From positions 31,806,749 to 31,870,748 of the forward strand of contig CM055877.1 in the NCBI GenBank assembly GCA_029582165.1: DNA of 64,000 nucleotides, in the 5' to 3' direction. Positions 56,130-64,000 of the stretch are shown piece by piece; within the stretch, counting starts at the first letter, position 1; the number at the start of each line of letters is the position of its first letter. Below the pieces are notes generated by a model that searched no databases, was not told the origin of the DNA, and worked only from the letters and a program-made list of their open reading frames with translations. A program made the translations under genes and the position numbers. Origin of the DNA: Portulaca oleracea (Eukaryota > Streptophyta > Magnoliopsida > Caryophyllales > Portulacaceae).

Positions 56130-56130
<1 letters not shown>
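51867..56130. other. AT-rich insert of about 4.3 kb, unassigned
   Basis: No frame over 70 codons and no protein motif. It begins 'tatgataactagtcttcagacctatgtgttgcacggg', reminiscent of the ACCCGTGC...GCACGGG hairpin near some plant Helitron ends, but no TC/CTRR ends could be fixed. On the minus strand a TATAAAAGG (54786-54778) precedes a leader-like stretch, so a decayed gene or element may lie here. An (ATT)n run is at 53896-53952. Confidence 0.4.
53896..53952 (+). repeat. (ATT)n microsatellite
   Basis: About 19 trinucleotide units with one GTT interruption. Confidence 0.95.

Positions 56131-56173
<43 letters not shown>
56131..56173. repeat. (TA)n microsatellite carrying the solo LTR insertion
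   Basis: It continues as 59678-59731 on the far side of solo LTR 2. The LTR inserted inside the TA run, giving TATAT on both sides. Confidence 0.85.
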
Positions 56174-56176
<3 letters not shown>

Positions 56177-56511
56177 AAAACCCCGAAAAACCCAACGATG
56201 TTGACCGTGACGTCGTTAATAGAATAGGTTTGACTTCGTTATTTACTGTTGTTCGTAATGTGTTTATTCATGCTAACGCTTGAGTTCGTAGGACCGTTGA
56301 GGGGCTAACAAGGGTAGAATAGTAATTTCCGCTGGTTAATATTATTATGTGAATAATTACGTGAATATTATTTGTTATGTGATTATATGATTATTAAAAT
56401 TAATATTATTATTACTATTATTAGAATTATTAGGTTTTTAGAAAAATCAGTTTTTAACTGTTAAATGGGTTGGATTAGTTGGGTTAATTTGGGCCCTAAT
56501 TAAGTGGGTAA

Positions 56512-56518
56512 TATAAAA
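56512..56518 (+). promoter_or_regulatory. TATA box of solo LTR 2
   Basis: TATAAAA followed by a C/A-rich start region ('cctaaacactatcaaacctc'). Confidence 0.6.
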
Positions 56519-59032
56519 CCCTCTTTTTCCCCTAAAAACCCTAAACACTATCAAACCTCAAACCCTAGCTCTCAACCCTTTTCCCTTTCTCTCTCTCTCG
56601 CCCAGCCACCAGCCGACCACCAACGTCGCACGCCGCCACCATGTCGCGCAATCAATCGGAACCACCGCGACCTTTCCTTCTCTCTCCCTCTCGCTTTCTC
56701 ATTCTCCTCCTCGGACGACCACCAGCGCCACCACCGTTGCCACCGGTGTCGCCGTCGCCGCCTCACCCCAGCGACCCTCGCCGCCCGACGCCGCCGCGTC
56801 CTGGCCAAGAAAGGGCCGTCGAACCTGCCGCTGCTGCTGCTCAAGAAACCGACGTCGAACACTCCTTCGCCGCTGCCCCTGACCGTCCGACAACCATTCT
56901 CCGACGCCGCCCCTCGTCGCCGCCTCGAGTGTCGCACCACCTCCGCCACGCCGCCTTTGCCCGAATCACGAAACCCTACGTAAACCCTACCCTAACTGTT
57001 ATACTTCTTTCTTTTCTTTTCTTTTCCTTTTTCTTTTCTTGTTTAATTATTATTAATCTGTTTTATATGTTGTAATTATTATTGTTATTAATATTCTGTT
57101 TTTATAATTATTGTATTGTTAGTGTTGTAATTAGGAAAATTAATTGTAATTATTTTCTTGTTGTAATTATGTGTAATTTTTCCTAATTGTTATGTGTAAT
57201 TTGTTTACTTGATATGTGTAATGTTATGTAATAAATTGTAATTAGATTTAGGTTGTAATAGTTGATTATTAGGTTTAAAAGTAGTTCTTTAATGTTCTTT
57301 ATTTTTTTTTCTTTACATGAATCGTTAGACCACAATATTATTGTATGTACGAATTTGAAAATTTATTACTTAGGTTAAATTCTTGAATGTTTAGTTGTTT
57401 AATCGTTAAGTCCTTTATTGTTTCCTAGGAATAAATCTTGTTAAGTTTGTTACATGAATTAGGTTGAATTCTTGTTATTAAAACCTTAGGTTCTTGATTA
57501 GTAGTTTAATGTTACTAAGTCTTCTTGATTCTTGAAAATTAATTAGGTTTCTTGTTTCATTAAGTTAAATATTGTATGTTCTTTTATTTTTAGGATTCAT
57601 TCATGTTAGGGTTTAGATAACATTATTATTGTATGCACGAATCTTTAAAGTATAATTATCTAGATTAATTCTTGAATCGTTAGTTAAATATTCACATGTT
57701 CTTTAAATTCGATTCTTGTTATTAATTCTTGATTCTTGATTATTTTCCCTTGTTATAACTTATTTGTAAATAATCCATGCTTTAATCTTTAAAATCTTGG
57801 TCAAGTAATTTATGTTTTAAGTAATTTTATGACCTTAGGTTTTATTAAAAGTTATTAAAGGGTCTTTCATGTTTTTCTAAATTAAATTTACTTCTACAAG
57901 TTTAATTGTTGGACCTAAGTTGAGTTGGACTTCCTATCTTAGACCCTAGCTACTGTTTCGAGTCCAAATTAGAACCCCGAGACCGTTTGGTAAAAGTTAG
58001 AACCGAAATAACAAATTAATTGATTACCGTTAACGGGACAGTTTTGTTAGTGTCTAAAGATCGGGTTGCCACGGCTAGTGTAGTTACCTTTTGATCAAAC
58101 CCTTTGAACTGGAGGTTCCCTTAGATGTTAGGAACCATAGGAATTTTACGGATCGAACGTTTGATTTGTATAGCCCGAGTTATAACCGTTTTACCGGAAC
58201 CTGTCAGATCTGGACCAATGGGAAAGACGGGTGTTTTTGAGGTCCTTCGGGACTGAGTTGGGCTTAACCATCAACATAGAAGTTTTAGTAGACATCCTGA
58301 GGTTTCCGAAAAGTCCAGAACCAGACCCATAGGATGTCGGGAAGTCGAGTTGTGACTCGTTTTATGTGAATGTTATAATCTGTCCTCTGTTTGCTTTTAT
58401 TTATAAAGAATTGTTGAGTGAAATTAATGTGTGATCATGTTATGTGTTATCTTGGAGATGTTAAGTGTAATTTCGTAAATGTTAGGAACCTAAGTGTTCC
58501 TAGGGGATGGGTTAGGTAGTTAATAGATAATTCTAACTTCGTTAGAACGCGTTTTGATTAGATAATTACTTTTATTCTAGGCCCGAGTTAGTGCGAGACG
58601 TTAGTGAGCTCAAGTGTGTTCTTCTATTTGCTGTGCTATGAAGTATATCAGGTAATTGTCTATGCTCTAATCCCCACCGGGATGCTCTTTAAATGTGTTT
58701 TGATGTTTTATAATCTATTTTGAGAATTGCATCCCGAAAGGGGACTTTTGTGGAAATGCGACCATCTGTTTTGATAAGCTTTTTGTTTCGATTGTGATCT
58801 TGGTTTATTTGAGTTGAGAAATTGAATGGTCTTTTATTCAAAGTTTGTTAATGGTTTTGATAACTTGGGATGGTTGACTTGAGAGTCGTGAGTTGAGTTT
58901 GAATACTGTCTAAGTAATTCAAGTGGAAACGTTAAGCGGGTTTCGGGGGATAACCTGTTGTGCAGGTGTAACAGCTTGTAGGGTTATGGACCAGGAGATC
59001 AGGGCTTCCTTCCCTGATATAGGATAGTATTT

Positions 59033-59199
59033 GATGCCTTTGGTAGGCGATATTATTTATGCCTTTGGTAGGCGATGTTCTTGATGCCTTTGGTAGGCGA
59101 TGTTTATGCCTTTGGTAGGCGATGTTCTTGATGCCTTTGGTAGGCGATGTTTATGCCTTTGGTAGGCGATGTTCTTAATGCCTTTGGTAGGCAATGTTA
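59033..59199 (+). repeat. 22-26-bp tandem repeat with GCCT-TTGGT-AGGC hairpin
   Basis: Seven copies of 'atgcctttggtaggcgatgtt', alternating a longer (+CTT) and shorter spacer. Each can form a small hairpin GCCT/AGGC. It occupies a position in the LTR comparable to the tandem repeat of solo LTR 1. Confidence 0.9.
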
Positions 59200-59673
59200 C
59201 TTTAAGGGATTCGGTATCCCGCCCGCAAATTAAAATATGGATTGGATGGGTTGAGGAAAACAGTTAAGGGTTAAAGGTTTGTAAAACGTTTGATTTGATC
59301 CCTCTCCCCAAAATGAATTGAAATGAACTTAAACTGTTTTAAACGTTAGGGGTAGACATTATTGAGATTTCCCCCTCATTTTCTGAAATGTTTTGATTTC
59401 AGGTGAAGATCTAAATGCTGGGGACGGGAGTTAGAAGTGAGGACGACGAGTCTAGAAGTCCTTGAACCTTTTATATTGTTTTCGTTATGAATTCTTAAAG
59501 TTTGTTGAGTTGTTAGTAGTTGTCGTTAGCAGACAGTTGTGTTTTCCTTTCTCGCCTTGTATTCCTTCGGGGATACGGCAGTGACGCCCAAACTGAACTT
59601 GAAGTCTTCCGCTAAGTTTTGTCTGTTAACGTTAGTTTGACCTTGACTTTCTATAATTGAATTTCCGGGGCGT

Positions 59674-59732
<59 letters not shown>

Positions 59733-60258
59733 GATTTATTTTCTGAACCCTTGGTTTTGTTGTTTATTTTTTGGACCCTAATGTTTATGGGTTGAATAAA
59801 AAAGGACCTTAAAGTTTGTAGGTTGAAAAAAATGTTCATGTACTGTTTTTCTTTTTTTCCTCATGTTTGCATTTATCTCCCGATTATGGTCAAACTTCAG
59901 GACTAAGGTTAAAACTAATATTAAAGTTTCAATACACCTCCCTTATTCATGTCAAAACTACTTAGACCCTGGTTATTTCAAGGTCTAATTAGTTCCGACA
60001 TGAATAAGTAAGATGTATTATAACTTTAATGTTAGTTTTAACGTTAGTCCTTGAGCTTGACACTAATCGGAAGATTAATTCAAACATGGGAAGGAAAAAA
60101 AATATTACACAAGCCTTTTTTTCAACCTACAGACTTTAAGGTCCTTTATTATTCAACCCATAAACTTTAGGGTATAAATAATAAATAATAAAACCAAAGG
60201 TTCAAAAAATAAATTACCCTAAATTTTCGGGTCCAAAATGCAAAAACCCACCAAAATT

Positions 60259-60560
60259 TGTCCAAATAAAATTCATTTTATTTTATTAGTGAACCATAAG
60301 CTCACTCCGACAATATATATTTGGAAGATCAGAAGTTCATCCTAATTTTATCATATAAGTGAATCAAAAGTTCACATCAAGAATTTTTTTTCCTTTTCAT
60401 CTAATTTAGTTGGTGAACCTGAAGTTCCCTCTAAATAAATCTAATTCCGTGGATTATATGATTAATTGATGACAAGTTTTTTTTTCCTCGATTTGTGGTA
60501 ATTTAAGCCTACGTGTGATTTTTATGGTATACTTGTTAATTAATGGTACAACAAAATTAT
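60259..60560 (+). repeat. Copia-D leader with degenerate GTGAAC...GTTCAC hairpin repeats
   Basis: Four spaced units, 'gtgaaccataagctcac', 'gatcagaagttcatc', 'gtgaatcaaaagttcac' and 'gtgaacctgaagttccc', each a short inverted repeat about 45-55 bp apart. Confidence 0.6.
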
Positions 60561-60564
60561 TAAC

Positions 60565-60775
60565 GTTTGGGTCACCTACTGAGTCCCCTATCTAAGGGAG
60601 AACCGAGTAGACTTACCAGCCCAAAGAGGAGGGGGTGCACCAATATGAGGCCCACAAGAAGCCTCCCAAGGGCATCAACAATTGCCACCAATTCCCACCA
60701 ACGAAATTGTGGTCACCAGGGCTGGGGAGGATAAACCTCCCATCCTCATGCCACTTGAGCTAAAGCTCATTGGCA
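60565..60775 (-). mobile_element. Possible tRNA-derived SINE
   Basis: The minus strand begins 'TTTAGCTCAAGTGGCATGAGG' less one base, resembling an A box (TRGCNNAGTGG). Near 60710 it has a degenerate B-box-like 'AATTTCG'. The rest is GC-richer than its surroundings. Ends and target duplication are not resolved. Confidence 0.4.
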
Positions 60776-60907
60776 TGTTCAGTTAGCATTAATGAACTAA
60801 TAACTTGGTCAAATTGCAATGCATATGTACATTTCTTTTGGACATGGTTTATTTAAAAGTATTATGTTCTTTATCTAACATATTAATTATATGTTCATAA
60901 TAGTACC

Positions 60908-61860
60908 ATGTCGAATTTGGCCAAACTCGAGTTCATTGCCCTTGACATATCTGGAGATAATTATTTAGCATGGGTCCTAGATACTAAAATTCATTTGGCG
61001 GCTAGAGGCTTAGGAGAGACAATTAAGGATGGAAATCAAGCAACTGATCAAGACAAGGCCAAAGCTATGATCTTTCTACACCACCACCTCCATGAGAGTC
61101 TTGAAACATAATATCTCACAATTGAAGACCCTTTGAAATTTTGGACCAGTCTAAAAGAAAGCATGACTACCAGAAAACAGTGATCCTCCTAAAAGCTCGA
61201 TCCAAATGGATGCACCTTAGATTTCAGAACTATAGCTATGGCTGAATATAATTCAGCGATTTTCCAAATCACATCATGGCTGAAATTGTGTGGTCAAACG
61301 ATCACAGATGTGGATATGTTGGAAAAAAATATTTATAACTTTTCACGAAAGTAATTTGATCTTGCAACAACAATATTGTGAAAAGGGTTTTGAAAAATAT
61401 TCGGATCCATCTCTATCTACTTGTAGCTGAGAAAAACAGTGAGCTTTTGATGAAAAATCATAAGAGCCGTCCTATTGGCTCTGCCACATTCCCTGAAGCA
61501 AATGTGGTAACATACAAACCCAATGATCATAGGGAAAATAAAGGTTACACTAGTAGTCGTGGTCGTGATAGCGGTAGATGTGGAAGAGGTCACGGTCTTG
61601 ATCGTGGTCGTGGTCGTGGTCATGGTCGTAGTCGTAGTCGTAGTCGTGATAATTCCACTAAAAGATTACATCCCTACCAGAAGAGGGAAAACAATGACCA
61701 AGACAAAAATACTGTGGAAAGCCTATGCTACCGTTTTGGGGGAAACGGAAATTGGTCGCGTACTTGCCGTATGCCAAAACATTTTGTTGATCTCTACCAA
61801 ACATCACTAAAGAACAAAGGAAAAAAAAATAGAGACCAACTTTATACAAGAGGATGCTAG
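60908..61860 (+). pseudogene. Copia-D gag
   Basis: ATG at 60908: 'MSNLAKLEFIALDISGDNYLAW' region, the N-terminal signature of plant copia Gag; 'LTIEDPLKFWTSLKE' follows after a stop near 61109. From 61378 the frame gives an Arg/Gly/Ser-rich basic stretch ('GRGRGHGRSRSRSRD') and a CCHC knuckle decayed to CYRFGGNGNWSRTC (second Cys to Phe, His to Asn). At least three frame breaks. It would package element RNA. Confidence 0.82.
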
Positions 61861-62640
61861 TGAACATCCCTTCGACATGTCGCACCTGGATGTTTATGAT
61901 TTCTTTTCCCACGCTAAAGGGAAAATTGGTCATCTAATTGGCTATGGCAATGTCGAATATTAAGCATGTCAAGAAATAGGATATTAAAACCTTTGATAGT
62001 TTTCCATTTAGTATTAATTACATTATGAATGTTGTTTTCCAATATTGTGTTGTTTTCCTTGATTTTAGATTCTTTAGCTCAATGTCATTCAAGGGCTTTG
62101 ATGGTTAAATGTATGCCCTATGGATGCTTTATAATTCCTCTCTCTCTTTTACCTTTGTTTATAGTTATGGAAAATTCTTCTATTGGAGCCATGAACAAAG
62201 GAGGGGATATGTGTCTTGCATACAGTGCTACAACACACACTATTTTGAAAAATAAGAAATATTTTTCTTACTCATTGATGAAAGAAGCAAATCTTAGCAC
62301 TATTTTAGGTAGTTCAAATTTAATAGAAGGCTCCGGAAGAGCCCATATAACACTACCCAGTGGGACTATATTTCATATTGATGATGCACTCGATTCAACC
62401 AAGTCTCAAAGAAACTTATTAAGTTTCAAGGGTATTCGCAGAATTGAATATCATATTGAGACAACTAGAGTAAGCAATGTTGAATATTTGTATATTACAA
62501 AGTTTTCCTTAGGGAAAAGATGTGTGTTAGAAAGATTGCCATCATTATCTTCTGGGTTATACTACAGAATGATTAGCCCAATTGAAGCACATACTTTAGT
62601 AAACTATAAGTTTACAAATGACAAAGAATTTATCATATGA
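61861..62640 (+). pseudogene. Copia-D protease and GAG-pre-integrase region
   Basis: 'DMCLAYSATTHTIL' is the aspartic-protease active site, normally D-S-A/G-T, here with Tyr in place of Asp. The frame continues 'SGRAHITLPSGTIFHIDDALDSTKSQRNLLSFKGI' (flap and C-terminal part) and 'LPSLSSGLYYRMISPIEAH'. It ends with TGA at 62638 immediately before HDRLGHP, where Trp is usual. The protease could not cleave the polyprotein. Confidence 0.82.
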
Positions 62641-63551
62641 CATGATAGATTGGGGCACCCTGAATCAAACACGATGCGAAAAATTACAAAGAACTCATAT
62701 GGACATAATTTAAGGGGCCAGAAGATCTCTCAATTTAATGAATTCACATGCACGGCTTGCACTCAAGGAAAATTAATCATAAGACCATCACCAATTAAGG
62801 TGGGGGTTGAATCCCCAAAATTCCTGGAACATATACAAGGTGACATTTGTGGTCCAATAGACCCACCATGTGGACCCTTCAGATACTTTATGGTTTTAGT
62901 TTATGCATCAATGAGATGGTCATATGTGTGTTTATTGTCAACCCGCAACTTGGCTTTTGCAAGATTGTTAGCTCAATTCATTAAATTACGAGCACATTTT
63001 CCAGATCATACAATCAAGAAAATTCGTCTTAATAATGCTGGTGAATTTACATCAAAAGCCTTTGATAATTTTGTACGTCAGTTGGCATAGAGGCTGATCA
63101 TCTGGTGCCACATGTCCATGCGCAAAATGGTCTTGCATGATCATTTATCAAGCGCTTGCAACTAATTGCAAGACCATTACTTATGAGGGAAAAGTTTTCC
63201 ATAAGTGCTTGGGGACATGCTATATTGCATGCCGCAACATTGATCCGCATAAGCCCGACATGTTATCAAGAATATTCCCCCCTACAATTGGTTTACGACC
63301 ATGAACCTGATATCTCCCATCGACGAACTTTTTGATGTGCGGTGTATGTTCCAATTGCCCCACCACAACGCACTAAGATGGGATCCCAAAGAAGACTGGG
63401 AATATATATTGGGTATGAATCTCCATCCATAATTGAGTATCTAGAGCGAACAACTGGAGATAAGTTTACAACATGGTTTGAGGACTGTCATTTTGATGAG
63501 ACAGTCTTCCCAATATTAGGGGAGAAAATAAGCAGATGGACAAGGAGATAA
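62641..63551 (+). pseudogene. Copia-D integrase
   Basis: The zinc-binding part is 'HDRLGHPESNTMRKI ... CTACTQGK' (H-H-C-C present). In the core, 'LEHIQGDICGPI' keeps the first catalytic Asp. 'KKIRLNNAGEFTSKAF' has Asn for the second Asp, and 'VHAQNGLA' is followed by a TGA where the catalytic Glu should be. Text resumes 'SFIKRLQLIARPLL' and 'MGSQRRLGIYIGYESPSIIEYLE', the core end and the RT-proximal 'GYDSPSIIRYLEP'-type motif. Confidence 0.85.
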
Positions 63552-64000
63552 GCTAAAATGAATTATTATTAACACATCTTGATCCTCGTACAAAACAATG
63601 TGAACTATAAGTTCAAAACATAATTCGTCTGCAAACTTTAGCAAATGAATTGCCATATGCCTTTTCTGACCCAAAGAGAGTCACTAAATCCTATGTCCCA
63701 TCTACTAATGGTCCTTATAGAATCGATGTCCTAGTAGGACAAAATATTATTAGAAATAAGCCCAAACCACAAATGAAGCGTGGTACGCCAGTCAGTTCCA
63801 AATACAAAAATCCCCGAAAAAGAAAAGGAGCAAAGAACAATGATCACCAACATATGTTAACTCCAAAGGAGTCCCCAAACATGACAAATGAGGAAGTTGC
63901 ACCTCAAGTTCAGGTACCTGAAAATCGCGAAAATGATGAGATCTCAATTAATTATGTCATTACTAGGAGAAGATGGAACCGACATGAAATCGACATCGAT
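63552..64000 (+). pseudogene. Copia-D linker between integrase and RT, cut by the window edge
   Basis: In mixed frames: 'LTHLDPRTKQCE', 'QNIIRLQTLANELPYAFSD', 'VLVGQNIIRNKPKPQMKRG', 'NYVITRRRWNRHEIDID'. This is the lysine-rich spacer that precedes the copia RT. RT itself would start just past 64000. Confidence 0.75.

Larger units (their letters stand above)
56174..59677 (+). mobile_element. Solo LTR 2, 3504 bp
   Basis: Starts TGTAAAACCCCG, ends CCGGGGCGTTACA; TATAT on both sides, uninformative alone within (TA)n. TATA box TATAAAA at 56512-56518 is followed by 'ccctaaaaaccctaaacac' and a GC island (56590-56960), so the promoter reads rightward. No second LTR, PBS or pol. Same architecture as solo LTR 1. 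The Pro/Arg-rich frames at 56504-57075 lie in the GC island on both strands and have no domain; I treat them as noncoding. Confidence 0.7.
51833..60249. mobile_element. MITE-M copy 4, split by a 7.9-kb insertion
   Basis: The left TIR GGGTTGTTTGCATTTTGGAC at 51833-51866 and the remaining about 520 bp at about 59727-60249 (ending GGTCCAAAATGCAAAAACCC) together equal the 553-bp reference length. Flanking 9-mers ACCAGAATT (51824-51832) and ACCAAAATT (60250-60258) match at 8 of 9, showing that both halves belong to one insertion. Confidence 0.82.
51262..64000 (+). mobile_element. Copia-D, Ty1/copia element (runs off the right edge), leader split by insertions
   Basis: 5' LTR about 51262-51490, leader 51491-51832 and 60259-60907, gag from 60908, pol (protease, integrase) to the window end. 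RT and 3' LTR lie outside. A MITE-M copy with 9-bp duplications ACCAGAATT/ACCAAAATT split the leader, and the MITE was later split by about 7.9 kb. Multiple stops and catalytic substitutions make it dead. Confidence 0.8.

Noticed and set aside
56504..57075. Pro/Arg-rich proteins of 159 and 144 codons
   Set aside because: Open frames occur on both strands of a GC-rich island inside a solo LTR; no homologous motif seen.
61523..61810. Val-rich ORF overlapping copia gag
   Set aside because: Out-of-frame shadow of the Arg/Gly-rich gag segment.

Overview
This window is plant nuclear DNA, most likely from a dicot (inferred only from the mix of element families), and I see no intact host gene, rRNA or tRNA gene in it. 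Essentially everything recognisable is a transposable element. The families are L1-type LINEs with EN-RT-RNase H, Ac-like hAT elements with 8-bp target duplications, Ty1/copia and Ty3/gypsy (Tat/Ogre-type) LTR elements, solo LTRs, a TRIM, and long-TIR MITEs with 9-bp duplications.

1-21.7 kb: one old LINE on the minus strand (ORF1 near 18.8-20.9 kb, ORF2 from 17564 down to about 745) blown apart by nested insertions. These are a 4.7-kb hAT with a nearly intact transposase (3515-8243, TSD GCNGGGAG), a solo LTR (9378-17460, TSD AACAC) and a 630-bp hAT MITE (19082-19711, TSD GGCGGAYT). The solo LTR holds a long-TIR MITE, which in turn holds a gag-only copia element (10090-13894). 21.7-23.2 kb is AT-rich and unassigned.

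23.6-43.1 kb: two related Tat/Ogre-type gypsy elements on the minus strand. The outer one has a 3' LTR at 23591-25163 and a decayed RT/RNase H/integrase at 39.9-41.4 kb, and has lost its 5' end. The inner one (27825-39014, TSD GCCTC, LTRs of about 1.1 kb) has no gag or pol. It carries an antisense, intron-containing plant-mobile-domain (PMD) gene, now broken by stops, with its own TATA box. Both elements are full of short stem-loops whose loop is nearly constant while the two stem arms change together. The strongest case is a 156-bp higher-order repeat of four hairpins at 29.1-30.3 kb (loop ATTTCGCCGT). Others are the AACCC-GTCT-GGGTT palindromes scattered through the inner element and its LTRs, and the AGAATGA-loop hairpins at 25.3-25.7 kb. 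This is my best candidate for an undescribed system.

43.1-50.9 kb: a hAT-end fragment, a perfect fold-back MITE, a LINE fragment holding a complete 623-bp TRIM (TSD GGCTC), a 5'-truncated LINE, copies of a 553-bp MITE with 9-bp TSD, and a TIR element with a 700-bp GA-rich core.

51.3-64 kb: a copia element on the plus strand (5' LTR about 51262-51490, gag from 60908, pol running off the window). Its leader is split by a MITE that is itself split by about 7.9 kb of AT-rich DNA plus a second solo LTR (56174-59677). Its protease and integrase have lost catalytic residues. All positions were read by eye; no alignment or folding program was run.
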